Below, piece by piece: positions 46,217 through 54,379 of a stretch of DNA of 64,000 nt. The notes below the pieces were generated by a model, which was given only the letters and a program-made list of their open reading frames with translations, had not been told where the DNA came from and did not search any database. Source of the DNA: an uncultured Microbulbifer sp. (GTDB taxonomy: Bacteria; Pseudomonadota; Gammaproteobacteria; Pseudomonadales; Cellvibrionaceae); assembly GCF_947498635.1 (NCBI RefSeq), contig NZ_CANMKV010000014.1, positions 1 to 64,000 of the forward strand, given 5' to 3'. Position 1 is the first letter of the stretch; the number at the start of each line of letters is the position of its first letter. Made by a program: the position numbers and the translations under genes.

Positions 46217-48271
46217 ATGAACAGACTATTGAAAATAGCCGCGGCGATATTTATCGCCAGTCCTGCCCTCGCTGAAGAGCAACCCACTAACTTCAGCTAT
46301 GAGGATGTATTTAATCTCGAGTATGTCAGCGACCCTCAGTTCAGTAATGACGGGAAAAATATTTACTACGTTCGCAACTCCATGAATAAGATGGCGGACA
46401 ACAAACGGGCAAACCTGTGGCGTATCAGTGCCGACGGCAAGGACCACCGCCCACTGACCTCGGGGGACTACTCTGATTATTCGCCGCGCCTATCCCCGGA
46501 CGGTAAGACAATTGCCTTTATCAGTTCCCGCAGTGGCAGCCCCCAGATCCACCTATTGTGGCTCGACAACGGCCAAAATCTGCAGATCTCCCACCTGCCA
46601 AAATCCCCTTCCAATATTCAGTGGTCACGAGACGGCAAACAAATTGCCTTCACCATGTTTGTGCCCGAGAGCAAACCTCTGCCTGTTGAACTACCCGGTG
46701 CCCCCGAGGGCGCCAAGTGGGCAAAACCACCCCAGTTTATCGACCGCAGTATTTATCGTGCGGACGGCATGGGTTATCTCAAGCAGGGGTACACCCAGGT
46801 ATTTGTCATCCCCCGTGAGGGCGGTACACCGCGTCAGCTCACTAGTGGTCCATTCGATCACAACAGCAGTCTCGCCTGGAGTAAAAATAACGAGGCGATT
46901 TATTTCTCCGCAAACCGCCACCCCGATCACGAGATCGAGTTGATGAACTCTGAAATCTATAGAGTGGATCTCAAGGATGGCGGCATTGAGCAGATCACCG
47001 AAAGGTTTGGACCCGATCATCACCCGCAGATTTCTCCCGATGGTAAAAAACTTGCCTACCTGGGATTCGAGGATCAACGGCTCGGATACCAGCAACACAG
47101 CCTGCGTATCATCAACCTCGACAGTGGCGAGTCCCGCAAAGTACAAACCGCTAAAGACCGCAGTATCTCCAGCTACCACTGGCTTGGCGATAGTAAGCGC
47201 ATCGCTTACAGCTATGACGATCAGGGCTCCACAAAAATTGCCATTAAAAAAATGGGTGGCAGTGACACTGTAGTCGCCAGTGATGCCGGCGGTCTATCGC
47301 TAGGGCGGCCCTACTCCGGCACGCACTTTGCCACATCCAAACGCGGGGATATTGCCTACACACAAACCAATCCACAACACCCCGCAGAATTGGCTCTGGC
47401 CCGAGGCGGTAAAGTAAAAACACTAACCAGTCTCAACCATGACTTGATACCACTGCGCAACATGGCCCAAGTGGAAGAGATCAATTACAAGTCCACTTTT
47501 GATGGCCGCAATATACAGGGCTGGGTCGCTTACCCACCCAACTTCGACCCGAAGAAAAAGTATCCCCTGCTGTTGGAAATTCACGGCGGCCCCTTCTCCA
47601 ATTATGGCCCGCGATTTGCTACTGAAGTACAGTTATTCGCCGCTGCCGGCTATGTGGTCCTCTATACCAATCCAAGAGGTTCCACCAGCTACGGACATGA
47701 ATTTGCCAACCTGATTCACCACAATTACCCGAGCCAGGATTACGATGACTTGATGGCTGGTGTTGATACAGTAATTGATCAGGGGTTTATCAATGAAGAA
47801 CAACTATTTGTGACCGGCGGTAGCGGAGGCGGCACCCTCACAGCCTGGATCATTGGCAAGACTGATCGATTCCGGGCAGCGGTGGTCGCCAAACCTGTAA
47901 TTAATTGGGAGAGCTTTGTGCTTACCGCAGATTACTCCAGATTCTTTACGAAATACTGGTTCTCAGGTATGCCCTGGGAAAAACCGGAGGAATATCGCCG
48001 CCGCTCACCCCTCACTTATGTGGGCAATGTCACTACACCAACCATGCTGCTTACCGGAGAGGAGGATTACCGCACACCCATGTCTGAAACAGAGCAGTTT
48101 TACCAGGCACTGAAGTTGAACGATGTGGAAGCCGCGATGGTGCGTATCCCTGGCGCCTCTCATAGTATTGCCGCGAGGCCCAGCCAGATGATTGCGAAAG
48201 TGGCTTCTATTTTGTACTGGTTTGATCAGTATAAGCCGGATAGAGAGACTGAAGACTTAGTAAGCAAATAA
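46217..48271 (+). CDS. secreted S9 family peptidase (prolyl oligopeptidase type)
   Basis: 684 residues with a signal peptide (MNRLLKIAAAIFIASPALA), so it acts in the periplasm or outside. The N-terminal part (about 25-400) is a beta-propeller made of WD40-like repeats with LSPDGKTIAF, SRDGKQIAF and SPDGKKLAYL. The alpha/beta-hydrolase domain (about 420-684) has the catalytic triad Ser536 (GGSGGG), Asp617 (GEEDYRTP) and His649 (GASHSIA). Similar enzymes are dipeptidyl- or acylaminoacyl-peptidases; exact specificity is unknown. GGAG precedes ATG 46217, which is chosen over an upstream start at 46178. It is followed by a second S9 gene. Confidence 0.92.
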   Translation: MNRLLKIAAAIFIASPALAEEQPTNFSYEDVFNLEYVSDPQFSNDGKNIYYVRNSMNKMADNKRANLWRISADGKDHRPLTSGDYSDYSPRLSPDGKTIAFISSRSGSPQIHLLWLDNGQNLQISHLPKSPSNIQWSRDGKQIAFTMFVPESKPLPVELPGAPEGAKWAKPPQFIDRSIYRADGMGYLKQGYTQVFVIPREGGTPRQLTSGPFDHNSSLAWSKNNEAIYFSANRHPDHEIELMNSEIYRVDLKDGGIEQITERFGPDHHPQISPDGKKLAYLGFEDQRLGYQQHSLRIINLDSGESRKVQTAKDRSISSYHWLGDSKRIAYSYDDQGSTKIAIKKMGGSDTVVASDAGGLSLGRPYSGTHFATSKRGDIAYTQTNPQHPAELALARGGKVKTLTSLNHDLIPLRNMAQVEEINYKSTFDGRNIQGWVAYPPNFDPKKKYPLLLEIHGGPFSNYGPRFATEVQLFAAAGYVVLYTNPRGSTSYGHEFANLIHHNYPSQDYDDLMAGVDTVIDQGFINEEQLFVTGGSGGGTLTAWIIGKTDRFRAAVVAKPVINWESFVLTADYSRFFTKYWFSGMPWEKPEEYRRRSPLTYVGNVTTPTMLLTGEEDYRTPMSETEQFYQALKLNDVEAAMVRIPGASHSIAARPSQMIAKVASILYWFDQYKPDRETEDLVSK

Positions 48272-48382
48272 TTTATCTTTACTGACCTTTTAATTGATGG
48301 GCGCCCCCACTAGGCGTCCACACTATTTTATTCATTTCCATTGTCATTCATAATAGAAAAATCAATGACAAGGATTCTAGTG

Positions 48383-50338
48383 ATGCGCAAGCTGTTATTT
48401 CTTTTTTTCCTGTGGCCCTCTCTCGCACTTTCTGGGCAAGTTAGCTTGTCCGACTTAGTACGGCATACAGATATACAAGAAGTAAAAATTTCTCCAACTG
48501 GTACCCATTTAGCCATTAAAAAATTATACGAGGGAGAGAAAATACTGGTTTTTATGTCGATCACCCCTCTGAAGATCACTGGCCTTCTGCGCTTTAGAGG
48601 CAAAGAGGAAGTCGGCGATTTCTACTGGGCTAACAATGAAAGGATTGTTACTGAAGTCGTATCAAGGAAAGCGGCTTTAGAGACACCAATATTTTATGGC
48701 TCACTATTTGCCATCAACTATGATGGCACTAAAGGCAAGAATATATTCGGGCACTTAGCGGGAGAGCGCCAAGTCGGATCTCGCTTAAAAAGGGCTGAGT
48801 CCACATATGCCCACCCAACAATCATTGACACCCTCCCTAAAGAAAAAAATAAAATTTTGATCTCCACCTCTCCCTGGGCTAGGGACTGGGAAACAAGAGG
48901 AGAAATCCTCGAAGTAAACATTTATAATGGCGTACAAAAAAGAATAACAGGACTTCCGCAGGTAGGACGCGCCCACACTGACAGAAATGGAAATTTAATC
49001 TTCGCCACCGGTAGCAACAAAAATGGTGAACGCGAGCTTTACAAGAAATCTAAAATGGGATGGGAAAAACTTGAGAACTCCATTTTAAATCGTAGCTGGC
49101 CAAGGGGAGGCAATCTAGAAACAGGAGATTTCTATTTTGAAATAGACCGCACTAACGATACGGAGCAACTAGTTAAATTTAACACCAAAACAAACGAATT
49201 AACTCAAATATTTTCCCACGACATTTCCGACATTACCGCGGTGATTTACCACCCCAAAAGTGATAAACCCATCGGAGTTTACCTGCACCCCGACTACCCT
49301 GAGGAGTACTTTTTTGATGAGGGCGATGGGTTTGCAGCTTATTTCCGTGGTTTAAAAAAGGCTTTTGAGGGCTACAGAATCAACTTTACCAGCTTCACCA
49401 ATGATGGCTCTTTAGGAATATTAAAAGTTTATGGAGACCGACTCCCAGGGGATTATTTCTTAGCAAATTTGAAGACTAAGAAAGTAGACTTTCTATTATC
49501 ATCATCAGAATGGCTTGCCCCTGAAACTCTAAACTCAATGCGAGCTGAGTCATTCGTCACCACGGGCAACATGAGAATAGGCACCTATCTGACTTTCCCG
49601 AAAGAACAAACTAAAAATCTGCCTATGGTAGTAGTACCACATGGAGGCCCCCATGCCCGTGACTACTGGGGATATGACCAAGAAGCACAAATACTTTCCC
49701 AAAATGGCTACTTGGTTCTCCAGGTAAACTTTCGTGGCTCAACAGGATACGGCGACCACTTTTACACTGCCGGAGAGCAAGAGTGGGGAGGAAAAATTCA
49801 AAAGGATATAGCCGACGCCGTTCATTGGGCAGTAGAAAAAGGCTATGCAGATCCAAGAAAAGTTTGTATTTACGGTGCCAGCTTTGGGGGCTACTCTGCC
49901 CTAATGAACCCGATCAGATATCCAGACCTGTATAAATGTGCGGCTGGCTATGTGGGTGTTTATGACTTGGAGATGATGTACAAGAAAGGGGATATCAAGC
50001 GTCGTGATAGAGGGTTAGCCTACCTTAATAGGGAACTGAGTAAAGATAAGAACTTCTTAAAGGAAAACTCTCCAATCCACAACACCGATAAACTCAACAT
50101 TCCCTTGTTTATTATTCACGGTGAGAAAGATGAGCGTGTACCTGTTGAACATGCTGAGGAGCTACTGAAAAAACTTGAAAAAGAAGGGAAGCCTGCAAAA
50201 AGCCTTATTGTTGCCAACGAAGGGCACGGATTTTATAGCGAGGAGAACAAGATGAAGCTTTATACCGAACTGCTAGCTTTTCTTGATAAGCACATCGGTA
50301 TTGGGTCAGTAGAAAAACAGCCAGCTGTGAACGAGTAA
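48383..50338 (+). CDS. secreted S9 family peptidase, second copy, AT-rich
   Basis: 651 residues from ATG 48383, which has AAGGA at 9 bases; the frame is also open from 48341. A signal peptide (MRKLLFLFFLWPSLALSG) is followed by a divergent propeller region (about 25-390) and a hydrolase domain with triad Ser500 (GASFGGYS), Asp583 (GEKDERVP) and His615 (NEGHGFYS). It is only distantly similar to the S9 gene upstream, so this is not a recent tandem duplication. Codon use is much AT-richer than in every neighbour (many AAA, AAT, TTA codons), which suggests acquisition by transfer. Its substrate is unknown. Confidence 0.9.
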   Translation: MRKLLFLFFLWPSLALSGQVSLSDLVRHTDIQEVKISPTGTHLAIKKLYEGEKILVFMSITPLKITGLLRFRGKEEVGDFYWANNERIVTEVVSRKAALETPIFYGSLFAINYDGTKGKNIFGHLAGERQVGSRLKRAESTYAHPTIIDTLPKEKNKILISTSPWARDWETRGEILEVNIYNGVQKRITGLPQVGRAHTDRNGNLIFATGSNKNGERELYKKSKMGWEKLENSILNRSWPRGGNLETGDFYFEIDRTNDTEQLVKFNTKTNELTQIFSHDISDITAVIYHPKSDKPIGVYLHPDYPEEYFFDEGDGFAAYFRGLKKAFEGYRINFTSFTNDGSLGILKVYGDRLPGDYFLANLKTKKVDFLLSSSEWLAPETLNSMRAESFVTTGNMRIGTYLTFPKEQTKNLPMVVVPHGGPHARDYWGYDQEAQILSQNGYLVLQVNFRGSTGYGDHFYTAGEQEWGGKIQKDIADAVHWAVEKGYADPRKVCIYGASFGGYSALMNPIRYPDLYKCAAGYVGVYDLEMMYKKGDIKRRDRGLAYLNRELSKDKNFLKENSPIHNTDKLNIPLFIIHGEKDERVPVEHAEELLKKLEKEGKPAKSLIVANEGHGFYSEENKMKLYTELLAFLDKHIGIGSVEKQPAVNE

Positions 50339-50411
50339 TAAGCTAATACCACCCCGGACTTTCCAGCACCAGTTGAGCTACCAACTGGTGCTTTCACAAA
50401 GAAACGACCTT

Positions 50412-50789
50412 TTAGTGGAGCTGTCCTGAAGCCTGGGAGGGCTCCTCAACTGAACTCACTGGCTCATCTAAGCCATGTGACAGTACAAAATAATAAATCA
50501 CCTGCAGCTGCCCGTGGATTTCTGTCATCAGATCGAAGTTATACTCCCCCCTTTCCCCTGGGCCCACTTGTACAGACACAATATGTGAGGGTTCAATAAA
50601 GAACTCCGCTACCGGGCGTTTGCCGCGCATCACCTGTACTAGCAATGTACGGGTATCCTCCTCTGCAAAGCGCCAATAATAGTCATCATCATCATAAACG
50701 ACGCTCTCCGGGGTGCCGGCCCGGAGTATGCAATTGGGATGTTCAGTCAGCCAGGGCCAAAATTCTTTGAAAGGAATAGTCTGCTGCAT
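50412..50789 (-). CDS. conserved-type hypothetical acidic protein next to flavodoxin
   Basis: 125 residues, acidic, soluble, without signal peptide or membrane helix. It has a tetra-aspartate stretch (VVYDDDDYYWRF, about residues 30-41) and a C-terminal polar tail. I do not recognise the family. It lies 6 bases downstream of the flavodoxin gene on the same strand, so the two are almost certainly co-transcribed and possibly functionally linked, but no reaction can be assigned. It ends 73 bases from the convergent S9 peptidase gene. Confidence 0.65.
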   Translation of the reverse strand: MQQTIPFKEFWPWLTEHPNCILRAGTPESVVYDDDDYYWRFAEEDTRTLLVQVMRGKRPVAEFFIEPSHIVSVQVGPGERGEYNFDLMTEIHGQLQVIYYFVLSHGLDEPVSSVEEPSQASGQLH

Positions 50790-50795
50790 GAAGCG

Positions 50796-51347
50796 TTAGT
50801 CATCCAGCTCGGTTACACTGCCGGCACCACCATCGATGGCAAACTCCTCGGCTATCTGTTGACACCAGCGATTGAGGCGTTCAGCCGTCAACTCTTCCTG
50901 CTGGTCTTCATCGATTGCGAGGCCCATAAATTTGCCCTCCCCCGCAATCTCCGCTTTGGAGGCCTCAAATTCATAGCCTTCCGTGGACCACAAGCCGACA
51001 ATGGTCGCCCCTTGCTCGACAATCACATCGTGCAACATACCCATGGCGTCGAGGAAATAATCGCCGTAGCCGAACTGGTCGCCCAGACCAAACAGAGCCA
51101 CAGTCTTACCGCTGAAGTCGATTTCCCGCACATCCTCCCAGAACTCTTCCCAGTCGGATTGAATCTGGCCAAAGTCCCAAGTCGGGATACCAAAAATCAA
51201 ATTTTGATAGTTGGCGATCTCCAATTGGGTCACATCGGCTACATCAAACAGATCTACCCGATCTTCCCCCAGGCGGGTGCGGATGCGCAGGGCTACAGAT
51301 TCGGTGTTGCCTTCGTCGCTGCCATAAAACAAGCCGATTTTGCTCAC
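50796..51347 (-). CDS. flavodoxin, long-chain
   Basis: FMN-dependent single-electron carrier that can replace ferredoxin under iron limitation or oxidative stress. 183 residues. The phosphate-binding loop is GSDEGNTESVA (about residues 9-19); the isoalloxazine loops are in IPTWDFGQIQSDW (about 56-68) and GLGDQFGYGDYF (about 90-101), with the long-chain insertion afterwards. GTG at 51347 has AGAGGA at 6 bases; upstream in-frame residues are unlike the family. The -10-like box GAGAAT with GC discriminator lies about 60 bases upstream. Similar to E. coli FldA/FldB; I do not decide between these. Confidence 0.92.
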   Translation of the reverse strand: MSKIGLFYGSDEGNTESVALRIRTRLGEDRVDLFDVADVTQLEIANYQNLIFGIPTWDFGQIQSDWEEFWEDVREIDFSGKTVALFGLGDQFGYGDYFLDAMGMLHDVIVEQGATIVGLWSTEGYEFEASKAEIAGEGKFMGLAIDEDQQEELTAERLNRWCQQIAEEFAIDGGAGSVTELDD

Positions 51348-51404
51348 AGTTATTCCTCTTCGCCCAAATCGGGCCACACTAGATACCTATTGGCGGGGCG
51401 GCGT

Positions 51405-51433
51405 ATTCTCCCAGCAAAGGCGGGGCGCGGCAA
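51405..51433 (-). promoter_or_regulatory. candidate flavodoxin promoter
   Basis: On the minus strand TTGCCG (51433-51428), 17 bases, GAGAAT (51410-51405), then ACGCCGCCCC. The -35 matches consensus at 4 of 6 positions. The discriminator is GC-only apart from the first base. Confidence 0.45.
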
Positions 51434-51458
51434 GCTGGCTCGGGTGGACTGGGAACAT

Positions 51459-51483
51459 AAAAAAGCCCCCGACTAGCGGGGGC
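51459..51483 (-). terminator. intrinsic terminator after the Spy/CpxP-like gene
   Basis: GCCCCCG and CGGGGGC form a 7-bp stem around ACTAG (51465-51483). On the minus strand it is followed by CTTTTTTATG, a standard Rho-independent terminator about 80 bases after the stop. Confidence 0.85.
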
Positions 51484-51560
51484 AAAGGGTTATGAGCCGA
51501 GCGGACCTCTGGGGAAGGGTACGCCCGACAGATCGCACAAGGAGTCTGCGATAGTGGGGA

Positions 51561-52028
51561 TCAGGAATCGGATGTGCGTCGCTCAAGACGCTCCTCACGC
51601 CATTTCATGTGGCGCTCTTTGCGCTTCTCTTTCAACGTTTCAAATTTGGCTTTCTGTTCATCGGTAAGAATCGCCTCGAACTGCTGGCGTATCTGGAAGT
51701 GGTTTTGCATTTTCTGTACTTCCAGCTTGCCCAACTCAGTACCAAGCTGGTCTAGTGTGGCCTGGTCGGCGCCACTCTCCATCGCGGCGCGGATTTGCTT
51801 ACGCAACGCACGTAACTGCTCGCGCTGGGCAATTTTGCTGTCGCTGTTACTCTCCCGGTTGGCTTTCAACTGCGCCTTTTGCCCCTCGGTCAAGCCCAGT
51901 TCACGCGCCATATGCTCAAAACCGCGCTTGTGGTGCCCTTCGCCCCCCCCAAATGCCATGGATGCTGCAGGGACCGCCATCACCCCGGCCAAAGCCAAGC
52001 TACCTAGTACTACTTTCCAGTTCTTCAT
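51561..52028 (-). CDS. Spy/CpxP-family periplasmic protein
   Basis: 155 residues with signal peptide (MKNWKVVLGSLALAGVMAVPAASMA). The mature part is helical and very rich in Glu, Lys, Gln and Arg, with the family LTxxQ-type motif LGLTEGQKAQLK and a second copy degenerated to ILTDEQKAKFE. Spy and CpxP bind misfolded periplasmic proteins; CpxP also inhibits the CpxA sensor. It lies divergent from a CpxR/CpxA-type pair, the E. coli cpxP arrangement, which supports a CpxP-like role, and shares with them the GTAAA array at 52080-52124. ATG 52028 is chosen over GTG 52031 because it has AGAGGA upstream. Confidence 0.85.
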   Translation of the reverse strand: MKNWKVVLGSLALAGVMAVPAASMAFGGGEGHHKRGFEHMARELGLTEGQKAQLKANRESNSDSKIAQREQLRALRKQIRAAMESGADQATLDQLGTELGKLEVQKMQNHFQIRQQFEAILTDEQKAKFETLKEKRKERHMKWREERLERRTSDS

Positions 52029-52079
52029 CACTCCATCCTCTCGTTTGCATTCAGTGAATTCATAGTAAGTCTGGCCAGT

Positions 52080-52124
52080 GTAAACAGGGGCAAACCCCGG
52101 TAAACATTTGTTAAGAACAGTAAA
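52080..52124. promoter_or_regulatory. phased array of five CpxR-type half-sites
   Basis: GTAAA (52080), GCAAA (52090), GTAAA (52100), GTTAA (52110) and GTAAA (52120) stand at exactly 10-base steps, one helical turn. The CpxR consensus is two GTAAA separated by about 5 bases, which also has a 10-base period. The array lies between the divergent cpxP-like gene and cpxR-like gene, just upstream of a TATAAT for the latter and of a TACTAT (52067-52062) for the former. I infer a regulator-binding array controlling both. Confidence 0.75.
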
Positions 52125-52164
52125 AAGCCCAAGAGGCTGCGATAACTAGCGCCAATGCTTTGCA

Positions 52165-52170
52165 TATAAT
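52165..52170 (+). promoter_or_regulatory. -10 box of the cpxRA-like operon
   Basis: A consensus TATAAT lies 27 bases before the regulator ATG. No convincing -35 was found at 16-18 bases, as expected for an activator-dependent promoter with the GTAAA array ending about 40 bases upstream. Confidence 0.5.
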
Positions 52171-52196
52171 GGCCTCACAGCAACTGAGAGAACGCC

Positions 52197-52901
52197 ATGA
52201 GCCGCATCCTCCTGATCGACGACGACACAGAATTGACCGACCTATTGAAAGAGTATCTAACCGGGGAAGGTTTTGATGTGACCGCGGCCAACGATGGTGG
52301 GCGCGGATTGGCACTGGCGCAGAGCCAGAATTTTGACGCCCTGGTACTGGATGTCATGCTGCCGGTGCACAACGGTTTTGACGTGCTGCGAAAACTGCGC
52401 GAGGAGGCCTCACCCACTGGCCGCTCCCTGCCCGTGATCATGCTCACTGCTAAGGGCGATACCGTAGACCGTATCGTAGGTCTGGAAATGGGTGCCGACG
52501 ACTATCTCCCCAAGCCCTGTAACCCACGTGAACTGGCCGCGCGACTGCGCGCGATATTGCGCCGCGGTCGGGTCGAAGTGGAGGACAGCGACGACAGCCT
52601 CACCAGTGGCCAGCTGCGCCTGCTGCCGGCCGAATATCAGGCCTATTGGGCCGACCAGGCCCTATCCCTCACTGGCGCCGAATTTTCAGTTCTCAAAGTG
52701 CTGATTCAAAACGCCGGCGATGTGGTCGGTAAAGAGGTACTAACCGAGAGCGCACTGGGACGCAAGTTGATGCCCTACGACCGCTCCATCGATGTTCACG
52801 TCAGCAATATTCGCAAAAAGCTCGCGGATAAAGGCGCCAGCCGCGACTTGATTATCAATATTCGCGGCGCCGGCTATATGCTCACCCAGGCCAAGCAGTA
52901 G
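52197..52901 (+). CDS. cpxR: CpxR-like response regulator (OmpR/PhoB family)
   Basis: 234 residues. The receiver domain (1-120) has the acidic pocket IDDD, phospho-acceptor Asp52 (LVLDVMLP), the switch Thr in MLTAKGD and Lys in YLPKPCNPREL. The winged-helix domain (about 135-232, ..LIQNAGDVVGKEVLTESALG.., VHVSNIRKKL..) binds DNA. It is followed by the sensor gene at 11 bases. CpxR identity is inferred from the adjacent CpxP-like gene, the GTAAA array and the sensor layout; RstA-type regulators would be an alternative. Presumably autoregulated through the array. Confidence 0.85.
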   Translation: MSRILLIDDDTELTDLLKEYLTGEGFDVTAANDGGRGLALAQSQNFDALVLDVMLPVHNGFDVLRKLREEASPTGRSLPVIMLTAKGDTVDRIVGLEMGADDYLPKPCNPRELAARLRAILRRGRVEVEDSDDSLTSGQLRLLPAEYQAYWADQALSLTGAEFSVLKVLIQNAGDVVGKEVLTESALGRKLMPYDRSIDVHVSNIRKKLADKGASRDLIINIRGAGYMLTQAKQ

Positions 52902-52912
52902 GTAGTTTCAAA

Positions 52913-54289
52913 ATGCGCAGCCTCTTCTGGAAGATGTTTTTTGGCGCGTGGATTACCGCCATGGTGATGGTGGTCGCCGCCATTTACATTACCCACTTTG
53001 GCGAATTCGGCGATCCCCGCCAGGAGGAGCGCTGGGAGGGACCCGCATTATTTCGTGAAGTGATGCGCAATATGCGCATCGCCCGCCGCCACGGGCCCGA
53101 GCAGTTTCAGCACTGGCTAGAACGCGCGCCAAAGAAAGTCAAACGAAGGGTCTACGCCGTGGACAGTGAAGGCAATGACCTGCTCAGGCGGTCACTGCCA
53201 GAAAATATGATGCCGCTGATCAACAGCCTCGACTACCGAAACCGTGAGGCTCACATGCTGGTAGACAACAAGCCCACGGTAGGTTTCTTCCTCCCAATGC
53301 GCACCGGGGATCCCCTGCGTATCACCCTGGTTGCCGGGGATAGTAAGGAGGGCCTGTTACTGCGATTTTTATGGCGCAACTTCTGGCCCATGCTATTGCT
53401 CTCCATGATTACCTCCGGGATCGCCTGCTACTGGCTCGCCAGCTATTTGAGCCGCCCCCTTGAGCAGCTCCGCGCCGCCACAAAACGGGTCGCAGCCGGC
53501 GAGCTGGACTATCGAGTTGCCCCCAGCCTGCACACCCGCAACGATGAGCTCACTGATCTGGCCCTGGATTTCGACTCCATGACTGCTCAACTACAGGAAT
53601 CGATGTCCGAACAGCGCCGTCTGATCAAGGATGTCTCTCACGAGCTTCGCTCACCCCTGGCGCGACTGCAGGTAGCGCTCGCCATCGCTCGTCAGAAACA
53701 AGTCATGGGACTGGACAAGGAGCTGGATAAAATCGGTAAAGCGGCGGACTACCTGGAAGACATTATCGCCGATGTGCTGTCCTTGCCGGTTAGCAGCCAG
53801 GAGCAGCGCCCACTGGACGATGTAGTAGAGCTGAACAGTCTGCTTAACGCACTGCTCGACGATCTCCACATCGAAGCTGCGGAAAAACATTTGGGGTTCG
53901 ATATGAGTGGCAGCGCCCAGGAACTGCTGATCGCCACCCGCGGCAGCTCCCTCACCGCAGCACTGGAGAACATCCTGCGCAACGCTATCAAGTACAGCCC
54001 GGCCAATGGATTGGTGCGACTACTGGTGCAGGAATTCACCGACACCTGCACCATCTCTGTCATCGACTCGGGTTCCGGTGTAGATGAGTCCGATCTCGAA
54101 GCCATTTTCCGCCCCTTCTACCGCACCGATAACGCCCGCACCCGCGAAAGCGGTGGCTTTGGCCTGGGACTGGCCATCGCTCAGCGGACCATACTGCACC
54201 ACGGCGGCAGTATTACAGCACGTAATAGCGTCGGCGCCGGCCTTTGTGTCGAGATCAAGTTGCCGCTGATCCACCTCAGCGACGATTGA
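52913..54289 (+). CDS. cpxA: CpxA-like sensor histidine kinase
   Basis: 458 residues (E. coli CpxA 457). Two membrane helices (about 8-28 and 158-178) flank a periplasmic sensor region of about 130 residues. A HAMP domain follows (about 180-232), then the HisKA domain with His243 in DVSHELRSPLARLQ, and HATPase motifs with ENILRNAIKYSP (N box), SVIDSGSGVDE (G1) and GGFGLGLAIAQR (G2). It phosphorylates the adjacent regulator in response to envelope stress. The periplasmic region starts with many Arg and Glu residues (..DPRQEERWEG..). Confidence 0.88.
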   Translation: MRSLFWKMFFGAWITAMVMVVAAIYITHFGEFGDPRQEERWEGPALFREVMRNMRIARRHGPEQFQHWLERAPKKVKRRVYAVDSEGNDLLRRSLPENMMPLINSLDYRNREAHMLVDNKPTVGFFLPMRTGDPLRITLVAGDSKEGLLLRFLWRNFWPMLLLSMITSGIACYWLASYLSRPLEQLRAATKRVAAGELDYRVAPSLHTRNDELTDLALDFDSMTAQLQESMSEQRRLIKDVSHELRSPLARLQVALAIARQKQVMGLDKELDKIGKAADYLEDIIADVLSLPVSSQEQRPLDDVVELNSLLNALLDDLHIEAAEKHLGFDMSGSAQELLIATRGSSLTAALENILRNAIKYSPANGLVRLLVQEFTDTCTISVIDSGSGVDESDLEAIFRPFYRTDNARTRESGGFGLGLAIAQRTILHHGGSITARNSVGAGLCVEIKLPLIHLSDD

Positions 54290-54379
54290 ACCGCAGAGGA
54301 GCTGCTATAACCTTGACTAAAGCCAGCAATTCGCTGGCCATCGAGGTTTATGACCCCAAATTTAACAAAGGGCATGGCT

